From contig JAJXXS010000136.1 of the NCBI GenBank assembly GCA_021780975.1, forward strand, positions 1 through 8,871: a stretch of 8,871 bases of DNA, read 5' to 3'. The notes beneath the pieces are model-generated. The model was not told where the DNA came from. It did not search any database and worked only from the letters and a program-made list of their open reading frames with translations. A program made the position numbers and the translations under genes. Origin of the DNA: Pseudomonadota bacterium. Its GTDB lineage: Bacteria > Pseudomonadota > Gammaproteobacteria > Burkholderiales > Thiobacillaceae. Below, piece by piece: positions 1-6,541 of this stretch (positions within the stretch are counted from its first letter, which is position 1; the number at the start of each line of letters is the position of its first letter).

Positions 1-1019
1 AGGGCTTTACCGTATTCGCCGACCCCGCGGTGACGCTGGAGGAAGACCTGCGCCGGCGCGATCTCACCATCAATGCCCTGGCCAAGGGCCCGGCGGGCGA
101 GATCATCGACCCCTACGGCGGGCGGCGCGATTTAACCGACAAGGTGCTGCGCCATGTCAGCGAGGCGTTTGCCGAAGACCCCCTGCGCGTGCTGCGCGTG
201 GCGCGCTTCGCTGCCCGCTTTGCCGATTTCGTCGTGGCGCCGGAAACCCTGGCGCTCATGGCGCGCATGACGGCCGCGGGCGAACTCGGCGAATTGGTGC
301 CCGAGCGCGTGTGGCAGGAACTGGCGCGCGGTCTCATGGAGGCGCGGCCTTCGCGCATGTTCGAGGTGCTGCGCTCCTGCGGCGCGTTGGCCGTCATCCT
401 GCCGGAAGTCGATCGCCTGTTCGGCGTGCCGCAGCCGCCGGAATATCATCCCGAGAAGGACACCGGCGTGCATGTCATGTTGGTGGTGGACTGGGCTGCG
501 CGCCAGGGCCATGCCCTGCCGGTGCGTTTCGCCGCCCTCGCGCACGATTTGGGCAAGGGTGCGACGCCGCCCGAGTTGTGGCCCAGGCACCATGGCCACG
601 AGGCCGCCGGCGTTGTCCTCGTGCAGGCGCTGGCCGAGCGCCTGCGCCTGCCCGCCGAGGTGCGCGACCTCGCCGTCATCGTCGCCAGGGACCATGGCAA
701 CGCGCACCGCGCCCTGGAACTGCGCCCGTCCACCCTGGTGGATCTGCTGGAGCGCTGCGACGCCTTTCGGCGGCCGCAGCGCTTCGAACAGTTTCTGCAG
801 GCCTGCGCCTGCGATTTCCACGGCCGCCCCGGCTTCGAGGTGCTGCCCTATCCGCAGGCCGAGCATCTGCGTCGCGCCCTTGCGGCCGCGCAAGGCGTGG
901 ACGCCGGCGCCATCGCCCAGCGCCAGCCCACCGATATACGCCAGGCCATCTTTCAGGCGCGCGCCCAGGCCGTGGCGCAGGTGGCCCAGATTACTCGTCT
1001 GACGGATCCCAGCGCCTGA
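1..1019 (+). CDS. cca: tRNA nucleotidyltransferase (CCA-adding) with HD phosphohydrolase domain, 5'-truncated
   Basis: This enzyme adds or repairs the 3' CCA end of tRNAs in the cytoplasm. The reading frame is open from base 3 and ends at TGA 1017-1019, giving 338 visible residues. About 80 N-terminal residues, including the nucleotidyltransferase GGxVRD and DxD motifs, lie outside the window, judged against the roughly 412-residue E. coli protein as I recall it. Visible signatures are LEEDLRRRDLTINALA, the following EDPLRVLRVARFAAR segment, and PELWPRHHGHE. The HD-domain core is ALAHDLGKG; in the E. coli enzyme this domain has metal-dependent phosphatase and 2',3'-cyclic phosphodiesterase activity. 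The GTG at 30 is internal and not the real start. The last 29 bases are also coding on the opposite strand, for the MFS gene. It appears to be a housekeeping neighbour, unrelated to the phosphatase/TonB genes. Confidence 0.95.
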   Translation, partial: GFTVFADPAVTLEEDLRRRDLTINALAKGPAGEIIDPYGGRRDLTDKVLRHVSEAFAEDPLRVLRVARFAARFADFVVAPETLALMARMTAAGELGELVPERVWQELARGLMEARPSRMFEVLRSCGALAVILPEVDRLFGVPQPPEYHPEKDTGVHVMLVVDWAARQGHALPVRFAALAHDLGKGATPPELWPRHHGHEAAGVVLVQALAERLRLPAEVRDLAVIVARDHGNAHRALELRPSTLVDLLERCDAFRRPQRFEQFLQACACDFHGRPGFEVLPYPQAEHLRRALAAAQGVDAGAIAQRQPTDIRQAIFQARAQAVAQVAQITRLTDPSA

Positions 1020-2256
1020 AGTAGTGGCGGAACAGCAGGATATAGGCGCCCTGAAGTATGGTGGCCAGGACGAAGGGCAGGATCAGCCAGTGGTAATGGA
1101 AGAAGATGCCGGCGACGAGGGGCCCGAAGGCGCGCGGCACCTGCATGGACAGGCTGTTGGTCATGGCCGCCAGGCCGCGCCGTTCCGGCGGCAGCAGGGA
1201 TAGCGCCAGGGCCTGACGCGGTCCCACCGTGCCGCGGTTGATGGCCATGCGCAGCACGTAAAACACCGCCGCCAGCCAGAACATCGGCATCAGCGGAATC
1301 AGCAGCAGCAAGCCGAGGCCGGCCAGGCGCAGCCGCGCCACCGTCTCCACCACGCCGAGCCGGGTGCTGAGCCGCCCGGCGCCGAGCGCCAGCGCGGTGG
1401 TGAGAAAGAAGCCCAGCGCCATGATCGTGCCGATCTTCTCGGGACCCGCGCCGAACTTGAGCAGGAACCAGTAGGCCATGAGCGGCCCCACCAGGCCGAT
1501 GCCCAGCCCGTTGAGGCCGTTGACCGCGCTCAGGCGCCAGAGGTTGCTGCGCTGCTCGGCCGTGAGTGGCGCGGGCGCCCGGGGAGTGCCGTCGTCGTTC
1601 GGTGCCGCCCGGGTTTCATGCGCGCGCCACAGCAGCGCACACCCCAGCAGCGCGCCGAGCAAGGGCAACAGGAACAGCCAGCGGTAATCCTGCGCCTGGA
1701 TGGCGTCTCCCGCCCACAGCGCCGGCAACGCCGCCGCCAGGGCGCCGAATCCCATGCCCGCAACCGCCAGCGCGGTATTCAGACTCAAACCCTCGCCCCA
1801 GCGCCGCGCCGGCAGGCTGTGCGACAGCCAGGCCTGCTCGGCCGGGGCAAAGGGTCCGGCGGCGCCATTGGCGCCGCGGCCGTAGCCGGCCACCAGGGTG
1901 GCGGCCACCAGCGCCGCCGCCGTCGTGCTGAAGAAGGCCAGCAGCGCGGCCGCCATCTGCGCGACCTCGAAGCTCAGCAGAAAGGCGCGGCTGCCGTGGC
2001 GATCCACCAGCGGTCCCATGACGGCCGTAGCGAACGCGTTGACCGCCAGCGCGGAAGTGTAGAGCGCGCCGATGGCCGGCGCCCCCCAGCCCAGCGCATG
2101 CAGATATAGCGCGAAATCCACCTGCCACACGCCCTGGCCGAAAGCCCGCGCCATGCGCGCCAGGATCACGCGCCGCGCATCGGCGGGAAAGGCGGAATGA
2201 AAAAGCCCGGCGATGCCGCCGGGCCAGGAAATCTCAGAAGGCGCTGAATCAGCCAT
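991..2256 (-). CDS. major facilitator superfamily transporter
   Basis: A 421-residue inner-membrane carrier of normal MFS size (two six-helix halves), predicted to use an ion gradient for uptake or efflux; the substrate cannot be read from the sequence. Motif A, the loop between helices 2 and 3, is GPLVDRHGSR at residues 81-90. A hydrophilic central loop lies at about 211-240 (HETRAAPNDDGTPRAPAP). Hydrophobic stretches fill both halves, and a positively charged tail (RHYFRRW) follows the last helix. The ATG is at 2254-2256, and only a weak GCAGG lies directly before it, so translation may depend on the upstream gene. It starts 35 bp after the stop of the TonB-dependent receptor on the same strand with no terminator between, so the two are probably one transcript. 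Its stop lies inside the 3' end of cca. I see no GlpT/UhpT-type sugar-phosphate signature, so a link to phosphate esters rests on context only. Confidence 0.88.
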   Translation of the reverse strand: MADSAPSEISWPGGIAGLFHSAFPADARRVILARMARAFGQGVWQVDFALYLHALGWGAPAIGALYTSALAVNAFATAVMGPLVDRHGSRAFLLSFEVAQMAAALLAFFSTTAAALVAATLVAGYGRGANGAAGPFAPAEQAWLSHSLPARRWGEGLSLNTALAVAGMGFGALAAALPALWAGDAIQAQDYRWLFLLPLLGALLGCALLWRAHETRAAPNDDGTPRAPAPLTAEQRSNLWRLSAVNGLNGLGIGLVGPLMAYWFLLKFGAGPEKIGTIMALGFFLTTALALGAGRLSTRLGVVETVARLRLAGLGLLLLIPLMPMFWLAAVFYVLRMAINRGTVGPRQALALSLLPPERRGLAAMTNSLSMQVPRAFGPLVAGIFFHYHWLILPFVLATILQGAYILLFRHYFRRWDPSDE

Positions 2257-2291
2257 CCTGCGAGTGTAGCAGGGTGGCTGGGCGCGCCGGG

Positions 2292-4535
2292 CTAGAAGCC
2301 GAGGGAGACGTTCACCATTTCCGAGCGTCCGGGAATGGTGTAGTAGAGGTTCGTACCAGCGTATTGCGTCGAACCCGCCAGATCAGCGATGCCGGTCTTG
2401 TCGAACAGGTTATGCACCTGCAAGCTGACCCTGGCCTTCTTAACCCAATAAGGCAGGTCGTGCAGGCTGTAGCTGACGTTAAGGTCGGTCAGGGCGAAGG
2501 CGGGCAAAGGATCGCTTTCGCCCGGGTTGCCGTAGCGCTTGCCGATGTACTTGGTGATGAGCGAGGCATACCAGGGGCCGGTGTTGTACATCAGCCCGGC
2601 CGCCGCCGTGGCGTTGGGTGCTTCGGGTAGCGTGAGCCCGGTTTGCTTGTCGTAAGCGCGGTTTAGGCTGCCGTTGGCATAGATGCTCACGCCGCTGCCC
2701 AGATAGTAAGTGCCCTCCGCCTCAGCGCCCTTGTAGATGGCGCCGCCATCGTTGATCCAGATGTTTTGTCCAACAGGCCCCTTGACCTTGACGGCCAGAT
2801 TATTGAAGTCGATGTAGTACAAATCACCGGACAAGGCGAGCTGGTGGCTGCGCCAGGTGGTGCCGACCTGGTAGGTCATGGTCGTTTCCGGGCCGACGGA
2901 GTTGTCGGCCGGGTTGGCGACGTAGAAAGTGTTTAGGTTGGGGGCGAGGAAGCCCTGTGCCACTTGCACATAGGCCGACCAGTTCTTCTGGATCAGGTAA
3001 TGCAGGTCGATGCTACCCAGCGCCTTGCCCCAGGTCTTGGAGTAATTGAGGGGGCCGCCGGGGCCCTGATTCTGCTGGGCATCGATGGTGCGGCGGAACC
3101 AGGCATATTTAACGCCCGGAGTGAAGGTGAGGGAAGGCGTGATCTTCCACGCGTATTGCAAATAGGGCTGAAAGCTGTCGAGCGAGTCGTACATCAGGCG
3201 GTCGATATAAGTGCCAGGAGGATTGGTGTTGACTGCCTCGAGGTTCCCGTTGGGGCTTGGGACTACATTGTAGTTGTAGGCGCCATTCTGACTCATGTCG
3301 ATTTCATACTGAAAGCGGTTGTTGCCCTGATGGTCATACCAAGCGCCGTAACCCAACACACCGGGCCCAAGGTCATTGGTGATGTGCAGGATGTCACCGA
3401 TGGAGCGGTAGGCCATCTGCATGCGCTGACCGGGCACGTCGTTAGGCATACTCAATCCGGTGGGGCTGCCAAGCACTGTGCCGTTGGGTGTCTCGCCATT
3501 GGGGTCGAAGCCGTTCCAGCCGTAGTGCGTGTAGTCGTAGGTATAGAGCTTGTTGTTCAGGGTCCAGCCGTTGCCCTGATGTTTCAGGCCGATGTACTCG
3601 AAATCGGTTTCGATGTTGTCGTAGTTGTAGCCGTAGTAATCCTGGCTGGTGGGGTCGTTATTCGCGCCGTAGGTAGGACCGTACTGCTGGATTTGCGCCA
3701 GGGTCGCGCCGGACGAGAAGTTTTGGTGCAGGGTGTTGTACATCGCCACCAGGCTCAGCACGGTGTTGCTGCCGAGGGGCTTGAGCAGCTTGAAGTAGAC
3801 GTTCTGGCGGTTGAGCTTGCCGTCCGTGAGGTAGCCGTCGGTGTTCATGCGCTTGTAGTCGATCACGGCGCTGGCATCGCCCCAGTTTTGCATGACGCCA
3901 GTATCGAAGCGGGCGCCTTCCAGGTGGGTGCCGAAGCTGCCCAGCGAGCCGTAGGCGGTCAGGCCGGCGACTTCGGAGGGATTGCGCGTGTTGATGGCGA
4001 CGGTGCCGCCGAAGGTGGCGGGGCCGATGGTGCTGGCGGTGCCGGGGCCGCGATCGACGACGACCGAACCGATGTCCTGCGGCATGAAGTAGGAGGTCGA
4101 GTGGTGGGTGAAATCGTTGGAATCGCCGAAAGGTATGCCATCGAATGTCACGTTGAACTGGCCGTCCTGCAGACCACGGATGGAGGTGGTGTGGGTTTCC
4201 ATGCCGCCGGCGCCGTTGGGCGTGATGGTGAACACGCTGGGCGCGATGTTCATGATGTCGGTGTAGTTGGCGGTGGGTGAGGCGTTCTCGTCGATGTAAT
4301 GCTGGTTGATGATGGACTGCGGCTGGGTGGCGGTAAGCGAGCCCTGGGTGGGCGCCTGGTAGGGCGCAGACTGCTGGGTCGCGGCGCTCACGCCGCCATT
4401 GGCGTTGCCGCCGGCTTCGGCCTGCACGGTGCCGAGGCTAGTGCTGTTATCGGCATGTGCGGCGAGGGGGCTTAGAAGGATGGCCGCCAGCAAGGCGGGC
4501 AGGGGTTTGAGCATGAAACTCCGGTCGGATGGCAT
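2292..4535 (-). CDS. TonB-dependent outer-membrane receptor
   Basis: A ligand-gated outer-membrane beta-barrel that imports scarce nutrients using energy from ExbB-ExbD-TonB. With the start at ATG 4533-4535 it has 747 residues. I chose this start because AAGGA (4542-4546) sits 6 nt upstream, and because the longer frame to 4601 would begin before the predicted transcript start. M8 (4514) is an alternative with GGAG only 4 nt away. A Sec signal peptide (about 1-28, ending LAAHA) is followed by a TonB-box-like LGTVQAEA at about 34-41, a Gln/Thr-rich linker, the plug domain (about 68-190, with IRGLQDGQFNVTFDGIPFG at 119-137 and VDRGPGTASTIGPATFGG at 160-177) and the barrel. The C-terminus VNVSLGF ends in Phe, as barrel-assembly substrates do. 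The gene is rich in Asn and Tyr codons and looks less GC-rich than its neighbours, as barrel genes often are. The ligand is unknown; the adjacent phosphatases suggest a phosphate ester, but a metal chelate remains possible. Confidence 0.93.
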   Translation of the reverse strand: MPSDRSFMLKPLPALLAAILLSPLAAHADNSTSLGTVQAEAGGNANGGVSAATQQSAPYQAPTQGSLTATQPQSIINQHYIDENASPTANYTDIMNIAPSVFTITPNGAGGMETHTTSIRGLQDGQFNVTFDGIPFGDSNDFTHHSTSYFMPQDIGSVVVDRGPGTASTIGPATFGGTVAINTRNPSEVAGLTAYGSLGSFGTHLEGARFDTGVMQNWGDASAVIDYKRMNTDGYLTDGKLNRQNVYFKLLKPLGSNTVLSLVAMYNTLHQNFSSGATLAQIQQYGPTYGANNDPTSQDYYGYNYDNIETDFEYIGLKHQGNGWTLNNKLYTYDYTHYGWNGFDPNGETPNGTVLGSPTGLSMPNDVPGQRMQMAYRSIGDILHITNDLGPGVLGYGAWYDHQGNNRFQYEIDMSQNGAYNYNVVPSPNGNLEAVNTNPPGTYIDRLMYDSLDSFQPYLQYAWKITPSLTFTPGVKYAWFRRTIDAQQNQGPGGPLNYSKTWGKALGSIDLHYLIQKNWSAYVQVAQGFLAPNLNTFYVANPADNSVGPETTMTYQVGTTWRSHQLALSGDLYYIDFNNLAVKVKGPVGQNIWINDGGAIYKGAEAEGTYYLGSGVSIYANGSLNRAYDKQTGLTLPEAPNATAAAGLMYNTGPWYASLITKYIGKRYGNPGESDPLPAFALTDLNVSYSLHDLPYWVKKARVSLQVHNLFDKTGIADLAGSTQYAGTNLYYTIPGRSEMVNVSLGF

Positions 4536-4565
4536 GAATTTTCCTTGTCGAGGGGTTGGCAAAAT

Positions 4566-4591
4566 CTGCCGCTGGATATGAGCCGCGGCAG
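4566..4591 (-). other. Stem-loop in the receptor mRNA leader
   Basis: On the minus strand, CTGCCGC and GCGGCAG form a perfect 7-bp stem around a 12-nt loop. It falls in the roughly 60-nt leader between the predicted transcript start (about 4595) and the chosen ATG at 4535, about 20 nt upstream of the AAGGA ribosome binding site. There is no U-tract directly after it, so it is not an intrinsic terminator. It could stabilise the mRNA or affect translation; no known riboswitch is recognisable. Confidence 0.4.
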
Positions 4592-4601
4592 GCTGGCGCA
4601 A

Positions 4602-4646
4602 ACCTTAGAAAAGGTCGATGAAGCTAAGGTGAAGCGGGGCTTAGGA
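4602..4646 (-). promoter_or_regulatory. Pho-box-like promoter of the TonB-dependent receptor
   Basis: Read on the minus strand, GCTTCAC (4629-4635) and GCTTCAT (4618-4624) are direct repeats separated by 4 nt, which is the 7+4+7 layout of a PhoB binding site. A weaker third unit, TCCTAAG (4640-4646), lies one 11-bp step upstream. Exactly 10 nt after the last repeat is TAAGGT (4602-4607), a 3-of-6 match to a -10 box. As in known PhoB-activated promoters, the repeats would replace the -35 element. The core TCAY of the Pho consensus is kept in both units but the rest matches poorly, so the regulator could instead be another OmpR-family response regulator. Confidence 0.5.
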
Positions 4647-4707
4647 AGGAATTAACTGCAACGTAATCGCAAGAAAAAATCGCCTCGCCGGCGGCTGGTT
4701 AAGGCGG

Positions 4708-4752
4708 GCCTAACGCTTTCTTCACGCTTCCGTCACGCGCGAGTGAAAAGAT
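4708..4752 (+). promoter_or_regulatory. Pho-box-like promoter of the exported phosphoesterase
   Basis: TCTTCAC (4719-4725) and CCGTCAC (4730-4736) are separated by 4 nt, and a third unit, GCCTAAC (4708-4714), lies one 11-bp step upstream. The second unit matches 6 of 7 bases of the Pho half-site CTGTCAY. Exactly 10 nt after it is AAAGAT (4747-4752), preceded by TG one base upstream as in an extended -10. The implied transcript start is about 4759. That places ATG 4751 outside the mRNA and supports ATG 4778 as the true start. The three-unit order (CCTAA-, CTTCAC, -TCAY) repeats that of the divergent receptor promoter, each reading toward its own gene. Confidence 0.55.
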
Positions 4753-4777
4753 GCAAGGGCCTTCCCTGGAGAACAAG

Positions 4778-6328
4778 ATGCCCTTCCCGTTTCACCCCGC
4801 GCGCCGCCGGTTCTTGCAAGCCACCGGGGCTGTTGCGGCGCTGTCGACCCTGCCTGGCCTGGCGCGCGCGTCGGCAGGCGATCAGATCGCGGCCTTGCGC
4901 CGCCGCATCGACCACGTCGTGGTGATCTACCAGGAGAACCGCAGCTTCGATCACTACTTCGGCACCTACCAGCACCCCAAGGGGCTGGCGGTCGCCAATC
5001 TGCTGGACCGTGAAGGCAAAATCGACAGCCGCTACAACGGCCTGCAGAAGAACCCGTCGGGCATTCCTTACGGCTTTCTGCCTTTGCCCGTGGATCTGCC
5101 AGGCTTCCAGGACGCGCGCCTGGAAAACCGGCCTTTCCACATGGCGCCTTACCTGCCCGCCAGCCACAATGTGCCCTGGGATCCGGAGCATCATTTCTTC
5201 CGCATGTATGCGCAGGTCGACGGCGGCAAGATGGACCGTTTCGTCGCCCTGGCGCAGTCCAAGCACCACAAGCCCTTCAATCAGCTGCATGGCGGGCAGG
5301 TGGATGCCCTGCGCATGACCTTCGCCGAATCAAAACCTTCCGGCGCGGTGCTGGGCCATTACACGCGCGAAGACATCCCGGCCTACCACCGCCTGGCCGA
5401 CGAGTACGTGCTGTTCGATCATTTCTTCCAGGCCATGAGCGGCGGCTCCACCGGCAACGCCCTGTATCTGGCGGCCGGCCGCTCGGCGCAGTGGAAGGCG
5501 GCCCCCAAACATCTCATGGGCAGCGAGAATCCGCCCATCTTCGACATGCCCTACGATGCCCACGGCGTGCTCATCAACGACTTGCCGCCGCTCTACGGCC
5601 CTACCGAGGCCAAGCCCGACAAGCTCAAGTTCGCGCCGCCGCCGCAGGAGCAGACCTACGCCAATATCGGCGACCGCCTGAGCGCGGCGGGCGTGCCCTG
5701 GGCCTGGTATAACGAGCACTGGAACGCGGTGAAGCCCTGGGCGCTGAAGCAGGCCTTTGGCCCCGGCGACGGCTCGGCGGTGATCGACACCGGCTATCTC
5801 TATGTGCCGCACCACAATCCCTTCCAGTACTACCCGAGCTGGTTCGACAACGTGCGCGCCGGGCGCATGCGCGACGAGCAGGATTTTTACGCCGACATCC
5901 AGGCCGGCAAGCTGCCGGCCGTATCCTTCCTCAAGGCCACCGGGGTGCACGACGAGCATCCGGAGGATTCCGCGCCGCAGTGGGGCATGGACTGGGTGAT
6001 GGGGTTGCTGCGCGCGCTGGGCAACAGCCCTCTGTGGGACAAGACCGCGGTGATCCTGACCTATGACGAAGGCGGCGGCTTCTGGGACCACATCGCCCCG
6101 CCGCGCCCGGATTTCTACGGCTGCGGCACGCGCATCCCCGCCCTGCTGGTGAGCCCCTGGGCCCGCCGCGGGCACGTGGACCACACGGTGGCCGACACCA
6201 CTTCGGTGCTGCGTTTCATCGAGGCCCGCTTCGGCATCGCCCCGCTGGCGCAGCGCGACGCCCAGGCCTACGATCTCCTGGGCGCCTTCGATTTTGCGCA
6301 GACGCCGCAGGAGCCGCGCTTTGGCTGA
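4778..6328 (+). CDS. Tat-exported phosphoesterase (acid phosphatase AcpA / phospholipase C family)
   Basis: A predicted periplasmic or secreted hydrolase of phosphate mono- or diesters, 516 residues. The start at ATG 4778 has CTGGAG 7 nt upstream; the in-frame ATG at 4751 has no ribosome binding site. The N-terminus carries a twin-arginine signal, ARRRFLQ at residues 8-14, then a hydrophobic stretch ending LARASA near 33. Family motifs appear in order: IYQENRSFDHYFGT, with putative metal ligands E53 and N54; SGGSTGN at 221-227, holding the predicted nucleophile (S224 or T225); HDEHP at 391-395; and YDEGGGFWDHIAPP, with D430, E431, D437 and H438. By comparison with Francisella AcpA as I recall it, these form the complete active site. 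The length fits the catalytic domain alone; the C-terminal repeats of Pseudomonas-type phospholipases C are absent. It stands alone between a Pho-like promoter and a terminator. Phospholipase and acid phosphatase activity cannot be told apart from sequence. Confidence 0.92.
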   Translation: MPFPFHPARRRFLQATGAVAALSTLPGLARASAGDQIAALRRRIDHVVVIYQENRSFDHYFGTYQHPKGLAVANLLDREGKIDSRYNGLQKNPSGIPYGFLPLPVDLPGFQDARLENRPFHMAPYLPASHNVPWDPEHHFFRMYAQVDGGKMDRFVALAQSKHHKPFNQLHGGQVDALRMTFAESKPSGAVLGHYTREDIPAYHRLADEYVLFDHFFQAMSGGSTGNALYLAAGRSAQWKAAPKHLMGSENPPIFDMPYDAHGVLINDLPPLYGPTEAKPDKLKFAPPPQEQTYANIGDRLSAAGVPWAWYNEHWNAVKPWALKQAFGPGDGSAVIDTGYLYVPHHNPFQYYPSWFDNVRAGRMRDEQDFYADIQAGKLPAVSFLKATGVHDEHPEDSAPQWGMDWVMGLLRALGNSPLWDKTAVILTYDEGGGFWDHIAPPRPDFYGCGTRIPALLVSPWARRGHVDHTVADTTSVLRFIEARFGIAPLAQRDAQAYDLLGAFDFAQTPQEPRFG

Positions 6329-6370
6329 ATCCCTTTTGCGCGTCATGGCGAGCAGCCTGCGCAAACTTTT

Positions 6371-6395
6371 GCACGCCGTGAGGCGTGCTTTTTTT
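6371..6395 (+). terminator. Rho-independent terminator after the phosphoesterase gene
   Basis: GCACGCC (6371-6377) and GGCGTGC (6382-6388) form a perfect 7-bp GC-rich stem with a GTGA loop, followed directly by seven T residues. It lies 43 nt after the phosphoesterase stop and ends that transcript, so the exbB operon downstream needs its own promoter. A longer, looser inverted repeat (TTTGCGC at 6335-6341 with GCGCAAA at 6359-6365) sits just upstream. Confidence 0.9.
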
Positions 6396-6418
6396 GCTGG
6401 CCGATGCATCCGGCCGGC

Positions 6419-6452
6419 TTGCCATAAAACCATCATCGATGGGGCTTATCCT
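6419..6452 (+). promoter_or_regulatory. Pho box and -10 element upstream of exbB
   Basis: TTGCCAT (6419-6425), the spacer AAAA, and CCATCAT (6430-6436) match 14 of 18 positions of the Pho box consensus CTGTCATAWAWCTGTCAY. Exactly 10 nt later is TATCCT (6447-6452), a 4-of-6 match to the -10 hexamer, so spacing is that of classic PhoB-activated promoters. The predicted transcript start is near 6459, giving a leader of about 83 nt before the exbB ATG at 6542. This is the strongest Pho-type site in the window and lies just after the terminator that isolates the operon from the phosphoesterase gene. Confidence 0.65.
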
Positions 6453-6485
6453 GAGAGTGCCCAGTTTCCATGGGCACTTTCTCAG
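6451..6485 (+). other. Inverted repeat at the start of the exbB leader
   Basis: CTGAGA plus GTGCCCA (6451-6463) pairs with TGGGCAC (6471-6477) plus TCTCAG (6480-6485), giving 13 bp with a TT bulge and a 7-nt loop. It begins inside the predicted -10 element. If transcription starts near 6459, only part of the 5' arm would be in the RNA; if it starts a few bases earlier, the inner GTGCCCA/TGGGCAC stem survives. It could be an operator at DNA level or part of a folded leader. Confidence 0.5.
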
Positions 6486-6498
6486 TCCTCCGAACTTC

Positions 6499-6529
6499 GG
6501 GCGCGCTCCTAGGGGTGCGCCCATTTTTT
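6499..6529 (+). terminator. Terminator-like hairpin in the exbB leader
   Basis: GGGCGC (6499-6504) pairs with GCGCCC (6517-6522), extended inward by weaker and G-U pairs, and is followed by A and six T residues (6524-6529). It has the form of an intrinsic terminator but lies between the predicted exbB promoter and the exbB ATG, only 12 nt before the start codon. It is either a second terminator backing up the one at 6371, or an attenuator in the operon leader. TGGGCAC (6471-6477) could alternatively pair with its 3' arm region (6515-6523, with a 2-nt bulge) and prevent it forming. Confidence 0.6.
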
Positions 6530-6541
6530 GTTGAGAAAGCC

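Noticed and set aside
2964..4280. A 438-codon open frame on the + strand antisense to the TonB-dependent receptor
   Set aside because: The product is a low-complexity Val/Ala/Gly-rich chain with no domain, and the opposite strand encodes an unmistakable full-length receptor; it is a shadow frame.
4651..4672. Inverted ATTA/TAAT ends and a TTGC repeat at 11-bp spacing between the divergent promoters
   Set aside because: The arms are only 4 bp, the repeat is out of register with the Pho-like units, and the stretch is simply AT-rich; too weak to call an operator.
4536..4777. A Fur box or cobalamin riboswitch controlling the receptor
   Set aside because: I found no 19-bp GATAAT-type palindrome and no B12-box-like conserved segment in this stretch; the ordered 11-bp direct repeats fit a PhoB/OmpR-type activator better.
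5330..6436. A 368-codon open frame on the minus strand antisense to the phosphoesterase
   Set aside because: It is Arg/Ala/Val-rich without recognisable motifs and crosses the terminator at 6371-6395; it is an effect of high GC in the third codon position.
6451..6485. A TPP riboswitch, suggested by CTGAGA in the exbB leader
   Set aside because: The other conserved TPP parts, such as the CTGAT...GATAAT-type segment, are absent, and CTGAGA simply forms the base of an inverted repeat at the promoter.
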